From NCBI GenBank assembly GCA_964249735.1, contig CAXUDP010000007.1, positions 3,903-67,902 on the forward strand: DNA of 64,000 bases, in the 5' to 3' direction. Below are positions 17,767 to 26,878 of the stretch, in pieces (within the stretch, counting starts at the first letter, position 1; every line of letters begins with the position of its first letter). The notes under the pieces are model-generated. The model was not told the DNA's origin. It worked only from the letters and a program-made list of their open reading frames with translations, and made no database searches. This DNA comes from Lichenicola sp964249735 (GTDB lineage: Bacteria; Pseudomonadota; Alphaproteobacteria; Acetobacterales; Acetobacteraceae). The position numbers and the translations under genes were made by a program.

Positions 17767-19695
17767 ATGAGGTTAACCGTGCGTTCCATCAGATCCGCGC
17801 TGCTCGCCACGGCAGCGCTTCTCGTAACGAGTTCCACCGTCACGCGAGCAGCACCTGCGCCTAAGTCGAAGCTCACGATGTTGGGAACCGCCCAGGCGTC
17901 GCAACAGGTCGAGTTCGACGTCATCCTCCCGCTACGCAACGCGGCCGCCCTGGACACGCTGCTGGGCCAGCAGCAGACCCCGGGCTCGCCGCAGTATCAT
18001 CAGTGGCTGACTCCTCAGCAGTTCGCGAACAGCTTCGGCCCCAGCCCATCGGTCATGAACACCGTCGCGGCAGCCCTGCGCCACTCCGGCATGCAGGTGA
18101 CGGTGCAGAGCCGCTCCCTGCACGTCGTGGCGACGGTGGCCGAGGTGAACGCGGCGTTCAACGCCACCCTGGCTTTGGCAACGGACCTGAACGGCCGGCA
18201 GCGAGTGGTCGCCGGCCAGCCGCTGGCCGTGCCGTCCTCCTTGTCGACGCTGGGCGTGATCATCTCGGCGTTCAGCGCCAGCGGCTTCGACGCGTCGTCT
18301 CTCGTGCGGCTGAGTGCTGCCGGCTATGTGCGGCTGAGCGCTGCCGGCTACGGGCTGCCCGCCAACCAGTCCAACCCGGCCGGCGGCTACTTCTACAACG
18401 ACCTGAAGCAGGCCTACGGCTATCCAGCCTACACCACCACGGTCACGGTCAGCGGCAAGCCGCAGCGTCTGGACGGCCACGGCGTCACCGTCGCCGTGCT
18501 GATGGCGAGCGACGTGCTGGACTCCGACGTGTCCACCCTGTTCGACCACCAGAACTTCACCGCCAACTCGGGACAGGCCACGGATCCGCAGGTCTACGCC
18601 CGCCGGCCAGTGAACGGCGGCGCGGCGTTTTCCGTCGGCAACCCGTCTTCGGAGGAGGCGACGGTGGACGTCCAGCAGGTCCTGGGCGGCGCGCCGGGCT
18701 CGCAGGTAGTCCTGTACGACACGCCCGACCTGAGCGACCAGTCGCTGATCTCGGGCTACACCGCCATCGTCAACGACAACACTGCCGACGTGGTGTCCCT
18801 GTCGTTCGGCCAGTGCGAGCAGTACTACACCGCCGCCTACAACAACGGCGTGGACCAGACGGCGATCCTCGGCACTTACATGGAACTGTTCAAGCAGGGC
18901 AACGCGCAGGGCATCACCTTCATCGCCGCGTCGGGCGACGCTGGCGGCAGCGCCTGCATCACGCCGGGCTACTTCTCCGGGCAGGCCGGGCAGTTCGTCA
19001 CCGGGGTAGCCGAGCCGGCAGCTGACCCGGACGTCACCGCGGTGGGCGGCACCAACCTCGTCACCGCCTCGACGTCCACCAGCCCCGGATCGAACTACCA
19101 GCAGGAGAACGCGTGGTCCGATCCCGAGGTCGATTTCGACCCCTTCGCCATGGGCGTCAACGTGTCCGGCGGCGTCTGGGGTGCCGGCGGCGGGATCTCC
19201 TCCTTGTACTTCAAGCCGTCCTACCAGTCCCTGGTGAACACCGGCTCGTCCTTGTTCCGAACCGTCCCCGACGTGAGCATGCAGATGGGCGGCTGCCCGG
19301 ACGTCGCGATGGCGCCGTGCAACGGCGGTAACCTGCCCAGCGACGGCTCGGGCAACACCGACCGCTCCTATGTCAACGTGGTCTTCAACAACACCTGGGA
19401 CAGCATCATCGGCACCAGCGCCGCAGCACCCGAGATGGCCAGCGCGGTCGCGCTGCTCGTCGAGACCCATGGTCGTCAGGGCAACCTGAACCCCTACCTC
19501 TACACGCTCGCGCACGATCAGGCTGCCGGCGGCCTCGACGCCTTCCACCAGTCCATTCCGGGCTTCGATGGCGTCACCGCCAACAGCGGCAGCTACACCT
19601 TCACCACCGGCAACGGCTCACCGCTGGTGGCGGCCATGATCGGCCTGCCGCAGGCGCCGCTGGCGGGCACGCCGGGAACCGCGACCAACCCTTGA
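17767..19695 (+). CDS. S53 family peptidase (sedolisin/pseudomonalisin-like)
   Basis: A 642-aa exported protease (signal peptide about 1-28) with an N-terminal S53 activation prodomain (about 40-180) and a catalytic domain. The triad is visible: Glu297 and Asp301 (SEEATVDVQ), oxyanion Asp391 (ASGDAGG) and nucleophile Ser551 in GTSAAAPEMAS. Sedolisins are carboxyl-serine proteases that work in acid, so the enzyme should degrade extracellular protein at low pH. A 24-base tandem duplication (18304-18351) repeats VRLSAAGY at the prodomain/catalytic junction. A GTG 12 bases in is an alternative start. Followed by a strong terminator; monocistronic. Confidence 0.92.
   Translation: MRLTVRSIRSALLATAALLVTSSTVTRAAPAPKSKLTMLGTAQASQQVEFDVILPLRNAAALDTLLGQQQTPGSPQYHQWLTPQQFANSFGPSPSVMNTVAAALRHSGMQVTVQSRSLHVVATVAEVNAAFNATLALATDLNGRQRVVAGQPLAVPSSLSTLGVIISAFSASGFDASSLVRLSAAGYVRLSAAGYGLPANQSNPAGGYFYNDLKQAYGYPAYTTTVTVSGKPQRLDGHGVTVAVLMASDVLDSDVSTLFDHQNFTANSGQATDPQVYARRPVNGGAAFSVGNPSSEEATVDVQQVLGGAPGSQVVLYDTPDLSDQSLISGYTAIVNDNTADVVSLSFGQCEQYYTAAYNNGVDQTAILGTYMELFKQGNAQGITFIAASGDAGGSACITPGYFSGQAGQFVTGVAEPAADPDVTAVGGTNLVTASTSTSPGSNYQQENAWSDPEVDFDPFAMGVNVSGGVWGAGGGISSLYFKPSYQSLVNTGSSLFRTVPDVSMQMGGCPDVAMAPCNGGNLPSDGSGNTDRSYVNVVFNNTWDSIIGTSAAAPEMASAVALLVETHGRQGNLNPYLYTLAHDQAAGGLDAFHQSIPGFDGVTANSGSYTFTTGNGSPLVAAMIGLPQAPLAGTPGTATNP
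18304..18351 (+). repeat. 24-base tandem duplication inside the S53 gene
   Basis: Two copies (18304-18327 and 18328-18351) that differ at two bases, both silent, encoding VRLSAAGY twice. In frame, so the protein stays intact. Confidence 0.9.
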
Positions 19696-19701
19696 TGCCA
19701 A

Positions 19702-19733
19702 GGTGCCGCCGGCGAAGCTCCGCCGGCGGCACC
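19702..19733 (+). terminator. strong hairpin after the S53 peptidase gene
   Basis: A perfect 13-bp stem (GGTGCCGCCGGCG / CGCCGGCGGCACC) with a 6-base loop, 7 bases after the stop codon. No long T-run follows, but stem strength suggests termination. Confidence 0.75.
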
Positions 19734-19841
19734 GTGTATCGGACCGGCGACTCCTGCCTTCTTCAGCCACTGGTAAGGAGTCGGAACGATACTCGCAGCA
19801 CCTGAGGATGTTTGCCGTGTCGCTGCGCACTACCGGTCATC

Positions 19842-22800
19842 ATGCCGCCCTGGTCTGACTGCCTGATATCGCGGTGGCGTGCTGCCGTTCTCGCCTGCCT
19901 GCTTCTGGCCCTGGCAGTTCCGGACGCCAGGGCGCAATTCGCCCGATTCGAGAACTACGCGGACGACCGCGGCCTCGGGAATACGTCGGTGTCCGCCCTG
20001 GCGCAGGACGCGGATGGCTACATCCTGCTGGGCACCGAGGCGGGCCTCTACCGCTACGACGGTTCGAGGATCACGCCCTACGACGTTTCAGTCGGTCTGC
20101 CGCCGGGTGCCTGGATCAGGAAGATCATGGTCGACCGGGCCGCCCGGATCTGGGTCGTCACCAGCGACGACATCTATGTCCGCTATGGCCAGCGCTTCAG
20201 CAAGGTCGACGTCGGCGCGGCGCTCGATATCAGGTCGCCCCACCTCGTCACGCTCATAGACGATAGCATCATCGTCGCCAATAATGGCCGCTTCCTGCGT
20301 GCAGCCGTCGGGCCACAAGCCGTAGGTGCCTTCCAGCCCTTGTTCAACCAGGCGATGCTGGCCGCGACGCCCGGCCTGGAGCAGGCTAGGTTCGTCGTCC
20401 CGGACGATGACGGCGCACTCCTGGTCGGGTGCGGGCAGGCGGTGTGCCGCGTGAAGGACGGGCGGATCACTCCCTATGATGCGGCGGCCGGGCTGCCTCC
20501 GGATGTCTGGCGCGCCGCGATCCGGACACGGGACGGCACGCTTTGGATACGCAGCGTCGGGCATCTGGCCTGGCGCCGGCCGCATAACCGGTCCTTCGAA
20601 GTGGTGACGATTCCGGACGGGCATGGCCAGTCCTATGGCAGGATCCCCAGTTACCTGGATCTGGTGGCCGACCATCGCGGCGGCATCGTCACCCAGGGCG
20701 GCGACAGCCTACTCGACTGGAATGGAACGCGGTGGCGCAGCTACGGGCATCATGAAGGCGGATTGTCGGCGACTCCCATCGAGGCCCTGCTGTTCGACCG
20801 CGAGGGCTCGCTCTGGATCGGCAGCATGGGTCACGGCGCGTTCCGGAGCATAGGGCTCGGCAACTGGGAACACTGGACGGCGGATGATGGCCTGCCGAGC
20901 GATCTGATCTGGGGCATGACGCGGCTGCGGAATGGGCAGTTCTGGGTCGCGACCTTCGGCGACACGGTGGCGCTCGGCAACAGGACAGGCAGCATCGCCG
21001 GCGGAAGCGCCAGTGTGGAAGCAAGCCGGAACGGCAGGCTCTGGACCGCCCCGCCCGACGCGCCCCTGGTCCGTCTCGATCCTGCCGCCAACCACCTGGA
21101 GCGGTTTCCGTTTTTCGGCCATGTGCTGACTACGCTGGTGGATCGCGATGACCGCCTCTGGCTGTGCTCGCCCAGAGGCCTCTACGTCGTTGCCGACGCC
21201 GACGCCCCTGCCCCGGCCGTGCATGCCGACCTGGCACTCTCCCACGCCACGTTCCAGGTGGCGCCCGATCCCTCTGGTGCGATCTGGGCGCTCACCAGCG
21301 ACGGGTTGTTCCGGCGCGACGCGACCGGCCGCTTCAGCCTGGTGGCGGCGGCCGTGCTGCCGGACGGGCAGAGCGGCGGCATGGCGTTCACCCCGACCGG
21401 CGACCTCTGGGTGTTCACCGAGAGTGGCGGCGTGCTGCGGTTCCGCCCCACTCCGGGCGGTCTCGAACGGCTGTCTTCCGTCACCGCACCGGTGCTCGGC
21501 TCGAACGACATCCTGTTCCTGCACCGCGACCGTCGCGGCTGGATGTGGGTGGGAACCGATCACGGGATCGACATGTTCGACGGGCGGTCCTGGCGCCGTT
21601 TCGACAAGGTGGACGGCCTGGTCAGCAACGACATGGACCAGTGGGCCATCTACGAGGACGAGGACGGCTCGATGTGGTTCGGGACCAGCCACGGGCTGAG
21701 CCACCTGCTCGATCCCGCGCGTCCGCCACCGGCGACCACCCTGCATCCGCTCGTCACCGGGATCTCGATCGGCCGCCGGACCCTGTCCCCGTCGCCGTCG
21801 ATCCGGATCGACGGAAGCTCGGCGTCGCTGGTGGTCCGCTTCGTGGACCTGGATTATGCCCGGGGCAACGTCGCGTTCCGCTACCGGCTGCGCGGGCTGG
21901 ATACCGGCTGGAACGACACCATGGGGCATGACGTCCGCTATGCCGGCCTGCCTGCCGGCGAGTTCCGGTTCGAGCTGGTCGCGGTGGACGCCGTGCATGG
22001 CCAGGTGTCCGCCCCGGTCGGCTTCACCATCCACATCCGTGCGCCCTGGTGGCGGCGGGTATGGTTCTACGGGCTGTGCGCGCTGCTGGCGGCAGCCGTC
22101 CTGGCCGCAGCCTGGCAGGTGCGGGTGAGGCTGCTGCTCGGGCGGCAGCGCCGCCTGGAGGAAATGGTGGGCGCCCGCACCGCGGAGATCGAGCAGGCGA
22201 GGAGCGAACTCCAGCGGCTCGCCATGTCAGACGCCCTGACCGGTCTGCCGAACCGGCGCGCGATCATGGGCGCGCTGGACGAGGCGGTCGCCAAGGCGTC
22301 GCGGACCGAAACGGCGCTCGCCGTGCTTCTCTGCGACATCGACCACTTCAAGTCGATCAACGACCGCTTCGGCCACCTAGCGGGCGACAAGGTGCTCGCC
22401 GCGTTCGGTGGCAGGCTGAGCGCGGTCATCGAGCCGGGCGAGACGGCCGGACGCTACGGCGGCGAGGAGTTCCTCGTCGTTCTTCCCGGGGCACCGGATC
22501 TGGTGATGGAACGCGTCGCCGCGATCCGGTCCGCCATCACCGACACGGCCTACCAGTTTGGCGACGGGAGCCGCATTGTCACCTCGAGCGGAGGCATCGC
22601 GTTCCTGCGGCCCAGCGATACCACGGTGACGCTGGTCGCCCGGGCGGACATCGCCCTCTACGCAGCGAAGGAGAACGGACGGAACCGGATCGAGACGGAA
22701 CAGCCGGACGCCGGACCGTCGTCGCCGCACGCGGCGCCGGCCACGTCCACCACCGATCGCCGGCGCGGTTCCAGGTCCGCATTCGCCAGCGATCCGGAGG

Positions 22801-23633
22801 GGCCGGACCCGGCCCTGCGCGACCTGGAGCACGACCTGCGCACGGCGCTGGCCGAGGAACAGTTCGTCCTGCACTACCAGCCCGTGGTCGACGTCGAGCG
22901 GGACGTGGTCACGTCGTGCGAGGCGCTGCTGCGCTGGCGGTCGCCGACGCGGGGCAACGTTCCCCCCGGCGACTTCATCCCCTTTGCCGAGACGGTGGGG
23001 CTGATGCCCGAGATCGGCGACTGGGTGCTGCGCGCCGCCTGCCGGGAAGCCGCGGGATGGCCGGAGGCGATGAAGGTGTCGGTCAACCTGTCGCCGTCGC
23101 AGTTCCACCTGCCGGACCTGGTGCAGAGGATCGTGAGCATCTTGGCGGAAACCGGCCTGAAGCCGGGCCGGCTGGAACTCGAGGTGACGGAAACGGCGAT
23201 GATCGTCGACACGGCGGCAGCCACGTCCATGCTCGAACAGCTCAGGGCGCTCGGCATCAGCATCGCGCTGGACGATTTCGGCACCGGCTACTCGTCGTTG
23301 AGCTTCCTGCGCACCTTGCCGTTCAACCGGATCAAGATCGACAAGTCGTTCGTGCAGGAGCTCGGGATGAAGCCCGAAGCGACCGCGATCGTGCGCGCCA
23401 TCGCCGGCCTGTGCGACAGCCTCGATGCCGCCGTCACCGCGGAAGGGGTCGAGTCCGACTACCAGATCGAGCTGCTTCGCGAGCTGGGATGCCTGGAGAT
23501 CCAGGGGTACCGGATCAGCCGTCCCTGCCCTCCGTACGAGCTGCGTGTGTGGATGGAGGCATTTGCCATAAGTCATATCCCCGCTCCCACATCCTGCAAG
23601 CAGGATGTGGGAGCGGCACGAAGCGAAGCATGA
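19842..23633 (+). CDS. beta-propeller sensor with GGDEF and EAL domains
   Basis: About 1263 aa from the ATG at 19842 (an in-frame TTG lies 30 bases upstream). Signal peptide to about residue 32 (DARAQ), then some 640 residues of two-component-regulator propeller repeats (recurring G.LWIGT..GL-type units such as RIWVVTSDDIYV, GSLWIGSMGHG, GWMWVGTDHGID), a Y_Y_Y domain, one membrane helix (about 740-760), a short coiled region, a GGDEF domain with GGEEF (active type) and an EAL domain with EALLRW, EVTETA, DDFGTGYSSLSFL, KIDKSF and AEGVES. It is a periplasmic sensor coupled to c-di-GMP synthesis and breakdown. The C-terminal 17 codons run through a perfect palindrome at 23581-23616. Confidence 0.9.
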   Translation: MPPWSDCLISRWRAAVLACLLLALAVPDARAQFARFENYADDRGLGNTSVSALAQDADGYILLGTEAGLYRYDGSRITPYDVSVGLPPGAWIRKIMVDRAARIWVVTSDDIYVRYGQRFSKVDVGAALDIRSPHLVTLIDDSIIVANNGRFLRAAVGPQAVGAFQPLFNQAMLAATPGLEQARFVVPDDDGALLVGCGQAVCRVKDGRITPYDAAAGLPPDVWRAAIRTRDGTLWIRSVGHLAWRRPHNRSFEVVTIPDGHGQSYGRIPSYLDLVADHRGGIVTQGGDSLLDWNGTRWRSYGHHEGGLSATPIEALLFDREGSLWIGSMGHGAFRSIGLGNWEHWTADDGLPSDLIWGMTRLRNGQFWVATFGDTVALGNRTGSIAGGSASVEASRNGRLWTAPPDAPLVRLDPAANHLERFPFFGHVLTTLVDRDDRLWLCSPRGLYVVADADAPAPAVHADLALSHATFQVAPDPSGAIWALTSDGLFRRDATGRFSLVAAAVLPDGQSGGMAFTPTGDLWVFTESGGVLRFRPTPGGLERLSSVTAPVLGSNDILFLHRDRRGWMWVGTDHGIDMFDGRSWRRFDKVDGLVSNDMDQWAIYEDEDGSMWFGTSHGLSHLLDPARPPPATTLHPLVTGISIGRRTLSPSPSIRIDGSSASLVVRFVDLDYARGNVAFRYRLRGLDTGWNDTMGHDVRYAGLPAGEFRFELVAVDAVHGQVSAPVGFTIHIRAPWWRRVWFYGLCALLAAAVLAAAWQVRVRLLLGRQRRLEEMVGARTAEIEQARSELQRLAMSDALTGLPNRRAIMGALDEAVAKASRTETALAVLLCDIDHFKSINDRFGHLAGDKVLAAFGGRLSAVIEPGETAGRYGGEEFLVVLPGAPDLVMERVAAIRSAITDTAYQFGDGSRIVTSSGGIAFLRPSDTTVTLVARADIALYAAKENGRNRIETEQPDAGPSSPHAAPATSTTDRRRGSRSAFASDPEGPDPALRDLEHDLRTALAEEQFVLHYQPVVDVERDVVTSCEALLRWRSPTRGNVPPGDFIPFAETVGLMPEIGDWVLRAACREAAGWPEAMKVSVNLSPSQFHLPDLVQRIVSILAETGLKPGRLELEVTETAMIVDTAAATSMLEQLRALGISIALDDFGTGYSSLSFLRTLPFNRIKIDKSFVQELGMKPEATAIVRAIAGLCDSLDAAVTAEGVESDYQIELLRELGCLEIQGYRISRPCPPYELRVWMEAFAISHIPAPTSCKQDVGAARSEA
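23581..23616. repeat. perfect 36-bp palindrome at the end of the GGDEF/EAL gene
   Basis: CCGCTCCCACATCCTGC (23581-23597), two A bases, then the exact reverse complement (23600-23616): 17 perfect pairs. It overlaps the 3' coding end and lies between two convergent genes, so it may act as a bidirectional terminator or be a REP-type element. Confidence 0.85.
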
Positions 23634-23657
23634 CCGAACGACCATGCGCGATTGGTG

Positions 23658-24656
23658 TCAGCGGATGCCGGCGTCGATCAGCGTGGTGACGGTGTCGATC
23701 GTCTTGCTGGTGACCACGCCGGCGCCGGTATTCAGCGTAAGGCCGGGCATCTTGTACTGTGCCGACATCACGCATTGCAGCACGGGCATGAAGCCTTGCA
23801 GGTAGAGCAGCTGGTCGAGCGTCACCTGGACGTAGCCCGACTTCAGCCCGTCCACCGTCGCAGGCGCCAAGTCGATGCCGCCCACCGTCACCTGCCCCGG
23901 CGCCTTGCCGGCCTTCTTCAGGACCTGCTCCATCTGCCCAGTCATCACACCGTGCTGGGTGCCGATCGCCTTGAGCTGCGGATGCGACTGCACGTAGGCG
24001 GCGAGGATCGGGATCGCCAGGGTCGGGTCGGAGTTGGCTTCCGGCGAGATCTCCAGCCGGTCGACCTTGAGGCCGGCCTTTTCCAGCGTGTCGGCCAGGC
24101 CCTTCTCGGACTGGCCGCGCTCGGCCTGCGAAAACACGCCGTAGACCATCGCCTGGTCACCGGACTTGAGGTTGCCTGCCTTGATCATCTGCTGCGCGGT
24201 GAGGCTGCCGCCCTCGTGGAGGTCGACGCCGGCATAGCCGAAACCGCGCGGACCGAACTCCTGCTGCAGCGGCGTCAGCGGCGAGTTGCCGTCGGTGACG
24301 ACGATCCCCTGGCTGGTGGCCTGCCTGACCAGGTCGTGGAAGGCGTCGGCACCCGGATGGCCCATGATCACGATGCAGGACGGGCGGGCGGCGAGCGCCT
24401 GCTTGAACTGGTCGATCATGGTTTCGGGGGCCCAGCCGGCATACTGCTCGTTGAGCTTCGCCACGCCCAGGGCATGGGCGGCAGCTTCCGCGCCGTTGGT
24501 GCGTGCGAGGGTCGATCCGTCGCCGGCATTGCCGCCCATCTGCATGTAGATGGTGATGCCGTTGCCGGGCAGCCCGGCGGCGAGGACATGGGCCGGGGAA
24601 ATGGCCGTGCCCGAAAGCAGCACCGCACACGCGAACGCAGCCTGTTTGAACGTCAT
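23658..24656 (-). CDS. sugar ABC transporter substrate-binding protein (RbsB-like)
   Basis: A 332-aa periplasmic binding protein with a signal peptide (about 1-26, ending VLA-A). GGAGG lies 6 bases before the ATG. Peripla_BP_4/type I fold: GITIYMQMGGNAGDGSTLAR, the hinge-side VIMGHPGADAF and IVVTDGNSPLTP blocks and a second lobe with AIGTQHGVMTGQMEQVL. Third gene of an ATPase-permease-binding protein operon (CUT2 class, like the fructose frc system). The ligand is a small sugar or polyol; its identity cannot be told from sequence. Confidence 0.85.
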   Translation of the reverse strand: MTFKQAAFACAVLLSGTAISPAHVLAAGLPGNGITIYMQMGGNAGDGSTLARTNGAEAAAHALGVAKLNEQYAGWAPETMIDQFKQALAARPSCIVIMGHPGADAFHDLVRQATSQGIVVTDGNSPLTPLQQEFGPRGFGYAGVDLHEGGSLTAQQMIKAGNLKSGDQAMVYGVFSQAERGQSEKGLADTLEKAGLKVDRLEISPEANSDPTLAIPILAAYVQSHPQLKAIGTQHGVMTGQMEQVLKKAGKAPGQVTVGGIDLAPATVDGLKSGYVQVTLDQLLYLQGFMPVLQCVMSAQYKMPGLTLNTGAGVVTSKTIDTVTTLIDAGIR

Positions 24657-24723
24657 TGGATCCTCCAGAGGTCGTTTCTTGGTTTCTGGTCGGGGTGGAC
24701 GCAGCGGGTCGCGGGATCCCGTT

Positions 24724-25809
24724 TCAAGGGCGCGACCCGCCCGGTGCGTGGGGACCGGGAACTGCTGCCCTGCCGCCAGGACTGCGGGCGAGGCCGAAGC
24801 GGCCGAGCAGCGCCTGCCGCCGCGCCGGCTCGTCGGCCAGCAGGTAGAACACGATCGCCACCAGGAAGATCAGGCCCTGCACCGTGCGCACCCAGGCGCC
24901 GGTCAGGCCGGAAGCGACCAGGCCCGCTTCCAGCATGCCCATGATGAGCGCGCCGAAGATGGTGCCGACGATCGTGGCGCGGCCGCCCAGGATGGAGGTG
25001 CCGCCGATCAGCACCGCGGCGATCGCGGTGAGCAGGTAGCCGGATCCCTGGTCGCCGAAATAGTTGCGGTTCTCCAGCGTCAGCATCACCGCCGCCACGC
25101 CGCCGCAGGTGCCCATCAGCGTGAACAGCCGGACCTTCTCGCGCGCGACCGGGATGCCGACCACGCGTGCGACGTCGTTGCTGTCGCCGAGGAACAGCAC
25201 GTGCTCGCCGAAGCGGTGGCGGTTCAGGACGAACCACAGGAACAGCACGATCGCGGCGGTCCAGACCGCCTCCATCGACACCTGGGTATACCAGCGGAGC
25301 GGATCGTTGCCGCCCAGCCTGCCATCCACCATCCGCCATATCCAGCTGTCCTCGACGCCGCGCAGCGCGTAGGAGCGTCCGCCGGACAGCACCGTCGCCA
25401 TGCCGGCCCAGAAGAACTGGGTGCCGAGTGTCGCGATGAAGGACGGGATGCCGACGCGCGCGATCAGCTGGCCGTTGACCCAGCCGACGAGGCTGCCGGA
25501 CAGCACGGCGATGACGGCAGCGAGCCAGCCCAGGTCGTACTGCTTGAACAGGACAGCGAACACGAAGCCCGAGAACGCGATGATCGACGGGAAGCTCAGG
25601 TCGATCTCGCCGGCGGCGATCACGAAGGTGAGGCCGATCGCCAGCACCACCAGCGGCGGAAGCGTCGACAGGAACGTCATGTAGATGTTCGGTGCCAGAA
25701 ACACGAGCGGCGCCATGACCATGAACATCGCCAGCATCAGCGCGAACACGATGATGATCGGCAGCCCCTCGATGCGCGCGAACAGGCTCCTTGGCTGCGG
25801 GCGGGGCAT
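24724..25809 (-). CDS. sugar ABC transporter permease (CUT2)
   Basis: A 361-aa inner-membrane permease of the RbsC/FrcC type with roughly nine to ten hydrophobic helices. Characteristic blocks: AIGLTFVIAAGEIDLSFPSI, FIATLGTQFFWAG, and the EAA-like region AIAAVLIGGTSILGGRATIVGT. The true ATG is at 25809 and overlaps the ATPase stop (ATGA); the codon before it is TTG. It pairs with the upstream ATPase and downstream binding protein. Confidence 0.88.
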   Translation of the reverse strand: MPRPQPRSLFARIEGLPIIIVFALMLAMFMVMAPLVFLAPNIYMTFLSTLPPLVVLAIGLTFVIAAGEIDLSFPSIIAFSGFVFAVLFKQYDLGWLAAVIAVLSGSLVGWVNGQLIARVGIPSFIATLGTQFFWAGMATVLSGGRSYALRGVEDSWIWRMVDGRLGGNDPLRWYTQVSMEAVWTAAIVLFLWFVLNRHRFGEHVLFLGDSNDVARVVGIPVAREKVRLFTLMGTCGGVAAVMLTLENRNYFGDQGSGYLLTAIAAVLIGGTSILGGRATIVGTIFGALIMGMLEAGLVASGLTGAWVRTVQGLIFLVAIVFYLLADEPARRQALLGRFGLARSPGGRAAVPGPHAPGGSRP

Positions 25810-26642
25810 CAATGCTGGCTCTTCTGCAGGTCGATCAGGTACTCGGTGAGTTCCGGCACCGTCATGTCGCGCGGCGCGATGTCGGCAACGATGGCGCCGC
25901 GGTCCAGGACCACCAGCCGGTCTGCGACCTCGTGCACGTGCGCCAGGTTGTGCTCGATGTACACGCAGGCCCGGCCGGACGACTTGATCAGGCGCACGAA
26001 GTCGAGGACCTTGCGCACCTCCTTCACCGCCAGCGCCACCGTCGGCTCGTCGAGCACGATCAGGTCGGCGTTGAAATGCATGGCGCGCCCGATCGCGATG
26101 CCCTGTCGCTCGCCGCCGGACAGGTTCTTGACCGTGGCGTCGACACCGATGCCGACGCCGCGGAAGCCGATGGTTTCCTCGAGAATCTGCTGCGCCACCG
26201 CCTTCTGCCGCTTCACATCGATGAAGCCGAAGCGGTTGGTGATCTGACGCCCGACGAAGAAGTTGCGCCAGAGCGGCTGCTTCTCGCCGAGCGACTTGTC
26301 CTGGTACACGGTCTCGATCGACAGGTCGTGCGCCATGGCGACCGAGTAGTTGGCGAGGTCCACCGGCTTGTCGCGCACGAAGATTCGGCCCGAGCTCGGC
26401 GCGTAGACGCCGGTCATGGTCTTGATCAGGGTCGACTTGCCCGCGCCGTTGTCGCCGATCAGCCCGACGATCTCGTTCCGCCCGATGCGCAGATCGATGT
26501 TCCGGAGCGCGTGGACGGCACCGAAGTACTTCTGGACCTTTTCCATCCGGACGATGTCGGCGAAGTCGCTTGTCGGTCGCGACGAGGACGGCACGGTAGC
26601 CCGGCTATCCTGTCCGGAGGAACGGACGGCGATATCGGCCAT
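25809..26642 (-). CDS. sugar ABC transporter ATPase (single NBD, FrcA-like)
   Basis: A 277-aa ATP-binding subunit with one nucleotide-binding domain: Walker A GDNGAGKST, Q-loop near VYQDKSLGE, signature LSGGERQ, Walker B LIVLDEPT and switch histidine in VYIEHNL. CUT2 importers mostly use a fused double-domain ATPase (RbsA); the single-domain form is typical of the fructose-type frcBCA and similar rhizobial systems and must act as a homodimer. The first about 30 residues are Ser-rich and probably unstructured, and a shorter start at Met33 is possible. First gene of the operon. Confidence 0.88.
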   Translation of the reverse strand: MADIAVRSSGQDSRATVPSSSRPTSDFADIVRMEKVQKYFGAVHALRNIDLRIGRNEIVGLIGDNGAGKSTLIKTMTGVYAPSSGRIFVRDKPVDLANYSVAMAHDLSIETVYQDKSLGEKQPLWRNFFVGRQITNRFGFIDVKRQKAVAQQILEETIGFRGVGIGVDATVKNLSGGERQGIAIGRAMHFNADLIVLDEPTVALAVKEVRKVLDFVRLIKSSGRACVYIEHNLAHVHEVADRLVVLDRGAIVADIAPRDMTVPELTEYLIDLQKSQH

Positions 26643-26878
26643 GACGTCTCCTGGGCGGCTCCGCCTGCTGGAACCGTTCCGCCCTCAACTGCATGAGTAA
26701 CGACGCCGCGTCACGATCTTGTCAACCCTACCGCCGCCAGGAGCCCGGAACGATCGGCCGTCAGGCGACGTGCCGGATGGCAGGCGGTCCAACCGGGGTC
26801 CGCAGCAGGCCCATGGGTCATTCAAGGCATCTCGGTGTCAGTCTGTCGCGGAGGCGCCGCCGCGTCCGGTCCGGCGGG
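26643..26878. other. intergenic region between the ABC operon and mdtC
   Basis: About 236 bases holding the ABC operon promoter region (minus strand) and the tail beyond mdtC. No operator or terminator was confidently recognised. Confidence 0.4.

Noticed and set aside
19808..19858. A 16-codon leader peptide before the beta-propeller sensor gene
   Set aside because: It has a GAGG site but no attenuator-type structure; too little evidence.
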